A stretch of DNA of 64,000 nt from Pedobacter sp. AJM (GTDB taxonomy: Bacteria > Bacteroidota > Bacteroidia > Sphingobacteriales > Sphingobacteriaceae). The notes beneath the pieces are model-generated. The model did no database searches, had not been told where the DNA came from, and saw only the letters and a program-made list of their open reading frames with translations. Shown here one piece after another: positions 52,967-62,400 of the stretch; the stretch's first letter is position 1, and every line of letters starts with the position of its first letter. The DNA lies in the NCBI RefSeq assembly GCF_002197755.1, contig NZ_NHOT01000001.1, positions 186,001 through 250,000 on the forward strand, in the 5' to 3' direction. A program made the position numbers and the translations under genes.

Positions 52967-53734
52967 ATGAAAACAATTCTCCTGGCAGCCTGCCTTTCAA
53001 CCCTTTCCATTGCCACTTATGCACAAAAAAAAGCAGCCGTAAAAAAACCTGTTGCTAAAAAAACAACTATAACTAAAACCACCAGGGTTATTTCTGGTTT
53101 AAGAACTGGGTTAGATTCTACCAGCTATGCCTTCGGAACCTCTATTGGAGCAGGGTTAAAAACGACCGGATTATCAGCTTTAAATTATGAGATGCTGATA
53201 AAAGGCTTGAAGGATTCATTTACAGGCGGAAAATTAATCTTAACACCACAACAGGCTCAGGAAAATATCAATGCAGCCATTACCAAAGCATCAGCTGTTA
53301 AAAATAAGGCTGAGGCTGAAGCCAATAAAATTAAATACGGACCAATGATAAAAGAAGGACAAGATTTCTTAGAAGAAAACAAAAAACGCGCGGGCGTACA
53401 AACGACTGCCAGTGGACTGCAATACGAAGTGATAACCGCTGGAACAGGCGTTAAACCTATCGCTACAGATTCTGTTTTAGTACACTACAAAGGAACTTTG
53501 CTAAACGGAAAACAATTTGACAGCTCATATGATCGTGGTGAGCCCATCAGCTTTCCGTTAAACAGGGTGATTCCAGGATGGACTGAAGGTGTACAATTGA
53601 TGCCTGCAGGATCTAAATATAAATTTTTTATCCCATACCAACTGGCGTACGGCGAGCGTGGTGCCGGAGCTGATATTCCACCATATAGCGCTCTAATTTT
53701 TGAAGTGGAATTGCTAAAAGTTAACGGTAAATAG
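52967..53734 (+). CDS. FKBP-type peptidyl-prolyl isomerase, FkpA/Mip-like
   Basis: The 255-residue periplasmic protein has a cleavable signal (to TYAQ, residue 20), a Lys-rich linker (KKAAVKKPVAKK), an FKBP N-terminal dimerisation region (about 45-125, SYAFGTSIGAGLKTTGL) and a C-terminal FKBP domain (about 145-255) with VLVHYKGTLLNGKQFDSS and the active-site PGWTEGVQLMPAGSKYKFFIP. It is the Mip/FkpA architecture, distinct from the two lipoprotein FKBPs at 49-51 kb. A 58-residue lipoprotein gene follows. Confidence 0.94.
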   Translation: MKTILLAACLSTLSIATYAQKKAAVKKPVAKKTTITKTTRVISGLRTGLDSTSYAFGTSIGAGLKTTGLSALNYEMLIKGLKDSFTGGKLILTPQQAQENINAAITKASAVKNKAEAEANKIKYGPMIKEGQDFLEENKKRAGVQTTASGLQYEVITAGTGVKPIATDSVLVHYKGTLLNGKQFDSSYDRGEPISFPLNRVIPGWTEGVQLMPAGSKYKFFIPYQLAYGERGAGADIPPYSALIFEVELLKVNGK

Positions 53735-53791
53735 CCCGTGATTAAAACTTTATTTCGTATTCGATGTTAGCTATAAAAAAATAACATCAGT

Positions 53792-53968
53792 ATGAAAAAG
53801 ATATTACCTGTAGCATTAATCGCATTTTTATGCACTACCTTAAGCAGTTGTGAACTTGTTGGAGGTATTTTCAAAGCCGGCGTTTGGTCAGGCGTAATCG
53901 TAGTCGTAATAGTAGTAGCACTAGTGATCTGGATTCTGGCTAAAATATTTGGCGGCGGAAGAAGTTAA
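53792..53968 (+). CDS. 58-residue lipoprotein with one membrane helix
   Basis: ATG at 53792 opens a 58-codon frame ending TAA at 53966-53968. The product has a signal with lipobox LSSC (Cys20), a short loop (ELVGGIFKAGVW) and a strongly hydrophobic Val/Ile stretch (34-52), ending in GGGRS. The combination of a lipidated N-terminus and a second membrane helix is unusual. It lies 57 bases after the FKBP gene on the same strand. Function unknown. Confidence 0.7.
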   Translation: MKKILPVALIAFLCTTLSSCELVGGIFKAGVWSGVIVVVIVVALVIWILAKIFGGGRS

Positions 53969-54044
53969 TTTGAAAGGCACCTGGTGCTGAATCAAAATAA
54001 GAAAGCGTTGGGTTATACATCCAGCGCTTTCTGTTTATAAGCCA

Positions 54045-54335
54045 TTATAGAAATATCATTTCATTGATGACCACACTACCGGCATGTTCATTTAACTTTT
54101 GTATAATGCCCTGACGAACCATTACCAGTTCATTTTTAATTACGGATGATTCTATTCTGATAAATAACTTTTTATCCTTTATATAGATTTGTGTAGTTCT
54201 ATTTGCAATGGCGGTACCCATAATTTCCGGCCAGATAGCCAGGATGAATGTTTCATCAAATTTTCTACGTAAACGATATACATCAAGCATTTTGCTGATG
54301 GCATCTTTCATCGTTACATCATTCGGCTTACGCAT
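54045..54335 (-). CDS. DUF721 (DciA-like) protein
   Basis: The 96-residue protein matches the DUF721 pattern: IWPEIMGTAIANRTTQIYIKDKKLFIRIESSVIKNEL followed by a helix and a beta end. The family includes DciA, a loader of replicative helicase in bacteria without DnaC. It overlaps the end of recF by 8 bases on the same strand, a pairing seen widely, which supports a DNA replication or repair role. The RecF-side frame gives no competing start. Confidence 0.85.
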   Translation of the reverse strand: MRKPNDVTMKDAISKMLDVYRLRRKFDETFILAIWPEIMGTAIANRTTQIYIKDKKLFIRIESSVIKNELVMVRQGIIQKLNEHAGSVVINEMIFL

Positions 54336-55431
54336 GGCTTATTTGTCCTTCTTTAACTTCAAACAAAGTTACATCAACTTCTATTTTTTCAAAGACAGAT
54401 TTTACTCTTTCTTTTCCGGTATCTGTAATAAAGATCTGCCCAAAATCCTGGTGAGATACCATTTGCATCAATTTCTGTACCCGGTGATCATCCAGCTTAT
54501 CGAAAATATCATCCAGCAACAGCAGCGGTTTAAAACCTTTATTTTTTGCCAGGTAGGCATATTGCGCCAGTTTTAAAGCAATTAAAAAAGACTTCTGCTG
54601 ACCTTGCGAACCAAATTTTTTCAGCGGCATATCACTGATGACAAAAGCGAGCTCATCTTTATGAATACCGGTTGTAGTGCGTTCTAACACCCGATCTTTT
54701 TCAACCGATTTTCGCAATAACTCATCAAATGGCATATCTGACAATTGCGATTGGTAATTTAAGGCAACTGTTTCTTTATTTTCGGTAAGGTACTGATAAT
54801 AGTCGTTAAAGAGTGGAATAAACTCATCCATAAATGCTTTTCTGGTTGCGAAAATTTTGTTTCCCGCGATCACCAGTTGCTCATCCAGAATCTCCAGCAA
54901 TGTCGGATCATATTTTCTGGTGATGGCGATTTGCTTTAAAAAAGCATTTCTATTTAAAAGAATGCGGTTGTAGGCAATGAGCTGATCAAGATAATGTGAA
55001 TCGGTCTGAGAGATAACATTATCTATAAATTTCCTGCGCTCCTCACTACCTTCCATAATCAGGTTCACATCATATGGAGAAACCATCACCACAGGAAATA
55101 AACCAATATGGTCGGCAAGTTTTTCGTATTCCTTTTTGTTCCGTTTGAACTGCTTTTTTTGATTTCTCTTTACGCCACAGGTAATTTTATCATTTTTTTC
55201 ATTGCGGTCAAAATCACCCTGAATCATAAACAGATCTTCTCCGGTCTTAATCTGCTGACCATCAATCGGGTTAAAATAACTTTTACACAGGCATAAATAA
55301 TGAATGGCATCCAGCATGTTGGTTTTACCTGAACCATTGTTCCCGGTAAAAACGTTTACAGTATCTGAAAATCGGAGATCTGCATCGCAATAGTTTTTAA
55401 AATTTAAAAGCGTAATATTCTTTAACCACAT
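54328..55431 (-). CDS. recF: DNA replication and repair protein RecF
   Basis: The 367-residue ATPase helps load RecA at DNA gaps. Walker A is GNNGSGKT at 30-37, the SMC-like signature is FGSQGQQKSFLIALKLAQ (about 268-285), and Walker B is PLLLLDDIFDKLD. The N-terminal LKNITLLNFKNY is the standard RecF opening. It is complete, overlaps the DUF721 gene by 8 bases and is divergent from the TPR gene. Confidence 0.97.
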   Translation of the reverse strand: MWLKNITLLNFKNYCDADLRFSDTVNVFTGNNGSGKTNMLDAIHYLCLCKSYFNPIDGQQIKTGEDLFMIQGDFDRNEKNDKITCGVKRNQKKQFKRNKKEYEKLADHIGLFPVVMVSPYDVNLIMEGSEERRKFIDNVISQTDSHYLDQLIAYNRILLNRNAFLKQIAITRKYDPTLLEILDEQLVIAGNKIFATRKAFMDEFIPLFNDYYQYLTENKETVALNYQSQLSDMPFDELLRKSVEKDRVLERTTTGIHKDELAFVISDMPLKKFGSQGQQKSFLIALKLAQYAYLAKNKGFKPLLLLDDIFDKLDDHRVQKLMQMVSHQDFGQIFITDTGKERVKSVFEKIEVDVTLFEVKEGQISHA

Positions 55432-55502
55432 AAATATGGCGCAATTTACCGTTTTTTAACCTCTAAATAACTAATGTTTAATTAAATACTTCAAAATAAA
55501 GG

Positions 55503-55532
55503 TTGATACTTTGATTGAAAAATGTATTTTTG
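55503..55532 (+). promoter_or_regulatory. Promoter of the TPR gene
   Basis: TTG at 55503-55505 and TATTTTTG at 55525-55532 are 19 bases apart. The ATG at 55556 is 23 bases past the box. Confidence 0.7.
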
Positions 55533-55555
55533 CAATCTTAATTTTTTAAACAAAC

Positions 55556-56221
55556 ATGTCTACAACAGATAACCAGACTACTCAACCTATTAAAAAAGGT
55601 TCATTTTTACAGGAAAATAATAAGAGCTTGCTTTTTATCGCAGGTGCTGTAGTTTTATTAATCGGTGTATATTTTTGGTATCAAAATGTGTACTTAAAAG
55701 GCCGTGCTGAAGAGGCAGCAAGCAAAATGTTTAAGGCTGAATCTTATGTAGGTGTTGATTCTTTATACAATAAAGCAGTTAAAGGTGAAGGCGGTTACCC
55801 AGGCTTAGCACAAATTGCTGATGAATATGACAATACTAAATCTGCTAATTTAGCTAACCTTTATCTTGGCGGAATTTATTTACGTAAAGGTGAATATAAA
55901 CAAGCTATTGATGCACTTGGAAAATATAGCGCAACTGGCAGCCCGGTTGCAGATCCATTGGCTTTAGGCTTATTGGGTGATGCGTATAGCGAACTGAAAG
56001 ACTACAAGCAAGCTGCTACTTATTATAAAAAAGCATCAGACAAAGCCAGTAAATTTACTTCACCAATGTTTCTTAAAAAACTAGGTCTGGTAAATGAAAA
56101 CTTGAAAGATTTTAACGGTGCGGTTGATGCTTACACCAAAATCAAGACACAATACCCTGAAAGTGCAGAAGCACAGTTGGTAGATGCCTATATCGCAAGG
56201 GCACAGGAACAGGTTAAATAA
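55556..56221 (+). CDS. Membrane-anchored TPR protein
   Basis: The 221-residue protein has a cytosolic N-terminus, one membrane helix (about 27-44, SLLFIAGAVVLLIGVYFW) and then tandem tetratricopeptide repeats: SANLANLYLGGIYLRKGEYKQAIDAL, PLALGLLGDAYSELKDYKQAATYY and MFLKKLGLVNENLKDFNGAVDAY. This is the YfgM-like layout (helix plus TPR), and TPRs mediate protein contacts, so a role in envelope protein quality control is possible but not shown. It has its own promoter and a perfect 14-bp terminator. Confidence 0.88.
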   Translation: MSTTDNQTTQPIKKGSFLQENNKSLLFIAGAVVLLIGVYFWYQNVYLKGRAEEAASKMFKAESYVGVDSLYNKAVKGEGGYPGLAQIADEYDNTKSANLANLYLGGIYLRKGEYKQAIDALGKYSATGSPVADPLALGLLGDAYSELKDYKQAATYYKKASDKASKFTSPMFLKKLGLVNENLKDFNGAVDAYTKIKTQYPESAEAQLVDAYIARAQEQVK

Positions 56222-56238
56222 CTTAAACGACAATATCA

Positions 56239-56272
56239 CGAAAAAAGACCATTGAAAGATGGTCTTTTTTCG
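56239..56272 (+). terminator. Terminator of the TPR gene
   Basis: CGAAAAAAGACCAT and ATGGTCTTTTTTCG form a perfect 14-bp stem with a six-base loop, 18 bases past the stop codon. It also lies after the end of the convergent 94-residue gene and may serve both. Confidence 0.9.
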
Positions 56273-56309
56273 TTGGTGGAAATCTTAATTATTTCGGAAA
56301 AAAAAGCTT

Positions 56310-56594
56310 TTATAGAAATCGTACGACTAACTGTTCCCATTCCTCTTCCAGTGAAATTTGTGGCCGGCTTTCTTTTGCGTTCCTATACCAATAATCTGCA
56401 TTCCAGGTATCGCCTTCTTTACGGTGTAAATAGGCATGAATCAGAGCGGAAATAGCATCATCCAAATGATCTACTTCATGGTGCGCTTGATCCCAATCAC
56501 CTTTTCCATCAAACCAGAGTGCCTTTAATGGAACAGATAAACCTATGGGCGGATGATCAGATTTTAAGGAATCTTTAAATTCGATGAAAGTCAT
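56310..56594 (-). CDS. Conserved-looking protein of unknown function
   Basis: The 94-residue cytosolic protein is acidic and Trp/His-rich: PLKALWFDGKGDWDQAHHEVD, AISALIHAYLHRKEGD and NADYWYRNAKESRP. The last two segments read like a TPR-type pair of helices (small-scale tetratricopeptide pattern). I know of similar proteins in other bacteria but not of a function. It lies 31 bases after pth on the same strand and could be co-transcribed with it. Confidence 0.75.
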   Translation of the reverse strand: MTFIEFKDSLKSDHPPIGLSVPLKALWFDGKGDWDQAHHEVDHLDDAISALIHAYLHRKEGDTWNADYWYRNAKESRPQISLEEEWEQLVVRFL

Positions 56595-56625
56595 GAAGAT
56601 GAAGTTTAAAAATGATGATTCGATG

Positions 56626-57186
56626 TTATTTATTAAAAGCAGTCATGGTATGTGCCGGACCAATCGTAACAAAACTTTTAATCAGTTCTACACTTTTATC
56701 AATAAGCGCAGGCAATTCCAGTTGTTCATTTTTATCAAACAGACCTAAAACGAAATCGATCTGACGACCTTTAGGATAATCATTCCCAATACCAAATCTT
56801 AAACGGGCATAATTTTGTCCGCCACAAACTTCCTCTATACTTTTTAGGCCATTATGACCAGCACTTGAGCCTTGTAATTTTAACCGGAGTTTACCCAGTG
56901 GGAGCGCCAGATCATCAACAATAACCAATACATTTTCAGGAGCAATTTTCAACTCCTTCATCCAATAATTTACGGCTTTACCGCTGAGGTTCATAAAAGT
57001 TGTAGGCTTGATGACATGAAGTTTTTTTCCTTTGAAACTCACTTCAGCATAATAGGCCAACCGGATATTATCAAAACTGCCCCCTAAGCCCTTCACCAAT
57101 TCATCAGCAATATCAAATCCAATATTATGCCTTGTATGCGCATACTCCGGACCAATATTACCCAAGCCAACTATCAGATATTTCAT
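56626..57186 (-). CDS. pth: Peptidyl-tRNA hydrolase
   Basis: The 186-residue enzyme frees tRNA from stalled peptidyl-tRNA. Asn10 and the catalytic His20 are in VGLGNIGPEYAHTRHNIGF, Asp93 is in VIVDDLALPLGKLRL, and SSAGHNGLKSIEE is the conserved tRNA-contact loop. Length is normal. It follows the L25 gene on the same strand, a common pairing, but a terminator sits between them. Confidence 0.97.
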   Translation of the reverse strand: MKYLIVGLGNIGPEYAHTRHNIGFDIADELVKGLGGSFDNIRLAYYAEVSFKGKKLHVIKPTTFMNLSGKAVNYWMKELKIAPENVLVIVDDLALPLGKLRLKLQGSSAGHNGLKSIEEVCGGQNYARLRFGIGNDYPKGRQIDFVLGLFDKNEQLELPALIDKSVELIKSFVTIGPAHTMTAFNK

Positions 57187-57293
57187 GGCGCAAAGATATA
57201 ATGTTTAATGGAAGATGAAAAATGGGTTTTATAAAACCTAGGGAGTAACTTTAGCTTCTGACGGGTAGCGTAGGTTAAGAAAAAATTTGAATA

Positions 57294-57328
57294 AAAAAGC
57301 GGTACAAAATTGCTTTTGCACCGCTTTT
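57294..57328 (-). terminator. Terminator of the L25 gene
   Basis: AAAGCGGT and ACCGCTTT plus an inner CAAAA/TTTTG pairing form a long stem; on the minus strand it ends in TTTTTT. It separates the L25 gene from pth. Confidence 0.8.
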
Positions 57329-57365
57329 AATCTGTGAAATCACTTTAATCAGTGAAATCCTTGTA

Positions 57366-57950
57366 CTATTTTTTACCTTTAGCAGCTTCAGTTTCTGCTT
57401 GTTTTAATGCTCTAGACATTGCAACAGAAACGATCGTATCTTCAGGAGTATTTGTAATGGCATAACCTTCAGCTTTAAGATCACGCACACGGTATAAACT
57501 ACCTACTTCTAATTTTTCTAAGCTTACTTCAACATTTTGTGGCATGTTAGCAGGTAATGCTTTGATACGTAACTTACGTAATTTCTGAATCAATTTACCC
57601 CCCATTTTAACACCTGGAGAAGTTCCTGTTAATTTAACCGGAATTTCCATAACGATTTCTTTCTCGTCGAACAACTGAAGAAAATCGATGTGCATTAATA
57701 CGTCAGTAAGCGGGTGAAACTGAGTGTCTTTAACGATCGCTTTAGTTTTAGTACCGTTTACATCAATTTCCACAAAATTTACTTCCGGGGTATAAATAAC
57801 ATCTCTTAAATCAGCAATAACCACTGCTAAGTGTTGTTGCTCTTTTCCACCATACAATACCGCCGGAACCTTACCTTCGTAACGAAGTTCCTTGGCATCG
57901 CGTTTCCCTACGTTCTCTCTTGGAGAACCGCTAATTGCGATTGTTTTCAT
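57366..57950 (-). CDS. rplY: 50S ribosomal protein L25 (Ctc/TL5 long form)
   Basis: The 194-residue protein binds 5S rRNA in the large subunit. The N-terminal L25 domain (about 1-90) begins IAISGSPRENVGKRDAKELR and has KVPAVLYGGKEQQH; the C-terminal beta domain of the TL5/Ctc type (about 95-180) follows with EIPVKLTGTSPGVKMGGKL. This two-domain length is the Ctc form, also called general stress protein. prs lies upstream and pth downstream, the usual order. Confidence 0.96.
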   Translation of the reverse strand: MKTIAISGSPRENVGKRDAKELRYEGKVPAVLYGGKEQQHLAVVIADLRDVIYTPEVNFVEIDVNGTKTKAIVKDTQFHPLTDVLMHIDFLQLFDEKEIVMEIPVKLTGTSPGVKMGGKLIQKLRKLRIKALPANMPQNVEVSLEKLEVGSLYRVRDLKAEGYAITNTPEDTIVSVAMSRALKQAETEAAKGKK

Positions 57951-58102
57951 TTTATTTATATTTATTTATTAGTAGCAAGTTTTAGTATCGAGTATTAAGA
58001 CCTTAAGCCCTAAACTATTTAACCTTCAACTTTTTCAAACTCTCTTTTTGTTCAGCATAAGTTGTTTTGGCCTTTTAAATGCCTACCGCAACACGCTTAA
58101 CG

Positions 58103-59044
58103 CTATACTTTAAACAAGTCGCTAATTGAACCGTGCTCATTTACATTGGCAATTGCCCTGGCAAATAAACTTGCGGTACTCAGCACTCTAATTTTTTCAC
58201 TCTCCATTCTTAAAGGAATGGTATCTGTTACGATCAATTCTGTTAACACAGAATTTTCAACCGTTTCTATGGCTTTACCAGATAATACCGCGTGTGTACA
58301 GACTGCTCTTACGCTGGCCGCACCATTTTCCATAATCAAAGCCGCAGCTTTTGATAATGTTCCGGCGGTATCACAAATATCGTCAATCAACACTACATCC
58401 TGCCCGGTTACATCACCGATAATTGACATGGATTCAATTTCATTGGCCCGTTTACGGCGTTTATCACAGATAATTACTTCTGCATTGAAAAACTTTGCAA
58501 AAGTTCTGGCCCTGTATGAACCACCCATATCCGGAGATGCAATGGTTAAATTTGGCAGATTTAAACTTTTAATATAAGGTACAAAAATCACTGATCCATC
58601 CAGGTGATCTACCGGAATATCAAAGAAACCCTGAATCTGAGCCGCATGCAAATCCATCGTCATAATGCGGTGGATACCTGCTGATTTTAATAAGTTTGCT
58701 ACCAATTTGGCGCCGATTGCTACACGTGGTTTATCCTTTCTATCCTGACGGGCCAAACCATAATAAGGAACAACTGCCGTAATATAATGTGCCGATGCCC
58801 TTTTAGCCGCATCTACCATCAACAAGAGTTCCATTAAATTATCACTAGGCTGATAAGTAGATTGGATTAAAAAAACATCGCAGCCGCGGATTGATTCGTC
58901 AAAAGAAGGCTGGAATTCTCCATCACTAAATTTGTGGATCGTAACATCACCAAGTGGCTTGCCGTAACTTTCGGCAATTTTCAGTGATAGTCCTCGTGAA
59001 CCTGTTCCGGAAAATAATTTTACCGGGTTAAACTGCAATGGCAT
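58103..59044 (-). CDS. prs: Ribose-phosphate pyrophosphokinase
   Basis: The 313-residue enzyme makes phosphoribosyl pyrophosphate for nucleotide, histidine and tryptophan synthesis. KFSDGEFQPSFDESIRG, the flexible YYGLARQDRKDKPRV loop, MDLHAAQIQGFFDIPVDHL and the PRPP-binding DVVLIDDICDTAGTLSKAA are all present. Length is normal. tRNA-Gln lies just upstream on the same strand but a terminator separates them. Confidence 0.97.
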   Translation of the reverse strand: MPLQFNPVKLFSGTGSRGLSLKIAESYGKPLGDVTIHKFSDGEFQPSFDESIRGCDVFLIQSTYQPSDNLMELLLMVDAAKRASAHYITAVVPYYGLARQDRKDKPRVAIGAKLVANLLKSAGIHRIMTMDLHAAQIQGFFDIPVDHLDGSVIFVPYIKSLNLPNLTIASPDMGGSYRARTFAKFFNAEVIICDKRRKRANEIESMSIIGDVTGQDVVLIDDICDTAGTLSKAAALIMENGAASVRAVCTHAVLSGKAIETVENSVLTELIVTDTIPLRMESEKIRVLSTASLFARAIANVNEHGSISDLFKV

Positions 59045-59067
59045 AATCCGTGTGTAGTTTACGGTTT

Positions 59068-59107
59068 AAAAAAAATCGGATCATGTTATTTAAAAACACG
59101 ATCCGAT
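59068..59107 (-). terminator. Terminator of tRNA-Gln
   Basis: On the minus strand ATCGGATC and GATCCGAT pair (8 bp), extended by GTGTT/AACAT with one mismatch, and eight T follow. It lies 11 bases past the tRNA 3' end and before prs. Confidence 0.9.
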
Positions 59108-59117
59108 GATAAATTTG

Positions 59118-59188
59118 TTGTCCGACCTGGATTCGAACCAAGACAAACAGTACCAAAAACTGTCGTACTACCCTTATACTATCGGACA
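59118..59188 (-). tRNA. tRNA-Gln (anticodon TTG)
   Basis: The minus strand folds as a tRNA: acceptor TGTCCGA/TCGGACA, anticodon stem ACAGT/ACTGT around loop TTTTGGT with anticodon TTG (Gln, reads CAA), and T-loop GGTTCGAATCC. About 71 bases including discriminator A; CCA is not encoded. It has a good promoter upstream and a strong terminator downstream. Confidence 0.96.
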
Positions 59189-59222
59189 AACTTTCCCGAG
59201 GTTAACCCCTCGTAAGGGAATG

Positions 59223-59253
59223 CAAATGTAGGAAGCTTATTTGAAATATGCAA
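59223..59253 (-). promoter_or_regulatory. Promoter of tRNA-Gln
   Basis: On the minus strand CTTG (at 59254-59251) and TACATTTG (59230-59223) are 20 bases apart, one of the best promoter matches in the window. The predicted leader contains a small CGAGG/CCTCG hairpin (59197-59212). Confidence 0.75.
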
Positions 59254-59411
59254 GAGTCATTTTAAAAAATTTTTCAATTTTTTCTTACTCTTCCTTTTTG
59301 CATTGCAAAGATAAAAAAATCATCATATGCCGTGCAACATTTTATTTTTTTCTACGACATTTTTAATCAGGAACCACATAAATCATTTATTATCAAAGAC
59401 TAAATTTTACT

Positions 59412-62400
59412 ATGAATTATTCAAAGATCAACATCGCTATGGGTTGGCTGTGCTTTTTTATTGCCGCGCTCACTTATATCCTCACTTTAGATCAATCTGT
59501 AAGTTTCTGGGATTGCGGAGAATTTATTGCAGCAGCATATAGAATGGAAGTTGTTCACCAGCCAGGTGCACCAATGGTTTCCATGATCCAGCGGTTATTT
59601 TCTACGCTTGCCCTGGGCGATAAAACGCTGGTTGCCTATTTTATGAATGTATCTTCAGCTTTGGCAAGCGCAGGTACAATTCTTTTCTTATTCTGGACCA
59701 TTACAGCATTGGCAAAAAAAACGATTCTTAAAAAAGAAGAAGAAATAAGCACCTCTAAATTAATCAGTATCATGGGTGCCGGTCTGGTAGGCGCGCTGGC
59801 TTATGCTTTTTCTGATAGCTTCTGGTTCTCGGCCGTTGAGGCTGAAGTTTATGCCATGTCATCGCTCTGCACCGCAATAGTATTATGGGGAATATTAAAG
59901 TGGGAATCTCATGCAGATGAACCAAAGGCTGATCGATGGTTACTATTCGTAGCGTATATGATGGGTATTTCGATTGGCATACATCTTTTAAACCTATTGG
60001 CTATCCCAGCACTGATCTTCATATATTATTTCAAAAAGCATCCAAATCCCCGCTTGAAAAATGTGATTAAAGTTTTTGTCATATCAATTCTGGCATTGGC
60101 AACTGTACAATTTGGAATTATACAATACCTGGTCTCATTTGCGGCGAACTTCGATTTTTTCTTTGTAAATACATTAGGTCTTGGCTTTGGCAGTGGTATT
60201 CTATTTTTTGTGTTATTACTTAGTTGCGGACTGGTTTATGGAATCCATTACGCTATCCGCAAGCATAAAAAAGCATTGAACATAATTCTGCTGTTTACAA
60301 CGCTGCTCATTTTTGGCTACAGCTCATTCGCTATTTTAATCATCAGGGCACATGCGAAACCAAATTTGAATAACACAGACCCTGAAAATGCTTTTAACTT
60401 TTTAAGCTATGTTAACCGATCTCAGTATGGTGATCGTCCTTTACTTTATGGTGAAAATTACAATTCAGAAAAAATCGACATTAAAGAAACCGGAACGCTT
60501 TACAGAAAGGGGAAAGACAAATATGAATCTGCCGGAACCAGATCAGAATATGTTTTTGCTGACAAAACTTTAATGCCACGAATGTATAGCGATAAGCCTG
60601 AACACATCAATTTTTACAAAAACTACATGGGTTTTGATGATGCACATCAACCAACTTTAATGGATAATTTAAGTTATATGTTCTCTTTTCAGACCGGGCA
60701 AATGTACATGCGCTATTTTATGTGGAATTTCGTGGGCAGGCAAGATAATGAAGACGGACAATTAGGAGGCCTTAATGGTGCCTGGTTAAGTGGCGTTAAG
60801 CCAATTGATGCTTTGAGGCTGGGCAATCAAAGCCATTTGCCACCATCTATTACAGAAAACAAAGCCTATAACCGTTTTTTCTTTCTGCCATTGATTATCG
60901 GATTAATTGGTGCTATCTGGCACTTTAAACGCAATCATAAAGATGCAGGAGTAATTGGATTATTGTTTGTATTTACCGGAGTTGCAATTGTGATTTACCT
61001 CAACTCAGTACCAATAGAACCCCGCGAAAGAGATTATGCTTATGTAGGATCTTTTTATGCCTTTGCCATCTGGACTGGCCTGGGTGTTTTAGGGCTGAAA
61101 GATTGGCTCTTTCAAAAACTTTCACCGGCAAAAGCGGGCCTGTTTGCATCATTTACCGCAATTTTAATGGTGCCGGTATTGATGGCTGTTCAAGGATGGG
61201 ATGATCATGACCGTTCAGAAAGTCATGTTGCTCATGATATGGCTGTTAATTATCTGGAATCTTGTGCGCCTAATGCCATTCTTTTTACTTACGGCGATAA
61301 TGACACTTATCCGGTTTGGTATGCACAGGAAGTGGAAAATGTTCGTCCGGATGTACGGGTGGTTAACCTGAGTTTGTTTACTGCCGATTGGTATATTGAT
61401 GGTTTGAAGCGGAAACAGAATCAATCGGAACCTTTGCCAATAACCCTTAAACCAGAACAATATGTTGCCGGTACCCGGGATGTCATGTATTACCAGGATT
61501 ATAAAATTGCACAACATGTTGAATTAAAAGATATTCTGGAAGTATTGCTATCAGATAATGATGCAGACAAAGTAACGATGAATGATGGCACTAAATATAA
61601 TATCCTCCCTACCCGGAATTTAAAATTAACAGTAAATCCCAAACAAGTTTTAGATACCGGAACGGTGCCAAAAGAAGATGCAGGAAAAATTGCTGAAAGC
61701 ATGGAATGGACATATACGGGGAATTATGTCAGCAAAGGTACCTTAGCTTTGTTTGATATTCTAACCCATAACAATTGGGAACGACCAATATATTTCACCA
61801 GTGCTATGCCAGATGAGCAGTACATCGGACTGGATAAATACTTATATACAGAAGGCCTTAACAAGCACCTGTTGCCGCTGAAATCAGATCCTTCACAAGC
61901 TGACGGTAAGGATCTGATTAACCCAAAACCGATGTTCAATAACCTGATGAACGTATACGGGTACGGCAATATTAAAAATGCGAATCACCTGGACAGACAG
62001 TCAGCTGATGATGTGACTTATGTTTCAAATATGTTTAGCGGGCTGTTAACTAAATTAATTGATGAGGGAAAAATTAATGAAGGTAAAAAAATAGCAAATC
62101 AATACTTTCAGGTGATACCTGACAAATTTTATACCATGCGCCAGGTGGTAAGTACTTTCTATTTTACAGAAAGCCTTTATCGTTTGAATGATTTAAACCG
62201 GGCAAATGCAATGATCAGCAAATCCGCCAATCACATCAACAAAGAGCTGACCTATCTGGCTGACGTTTCTGAAAGCAAAGATCAACTCGCATCAGCGCAA
62301 AACGTTCGTATTTACCTTACCTATCTTGCTCAGATGGTCAAGCTGACGCAAACATTTAAGCAGAACGGGTTGAGTAAGCAACTTGAAAATCAATACAACG

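Noticed and set aside
59197..59212. A second tRNA or attachment site next to tRNA-Gln
   Set aside because: The CGAGG/CCTCG hairpin is too short for a tRNA, there is no integrase nearby and no repeated tRNA 3' end.
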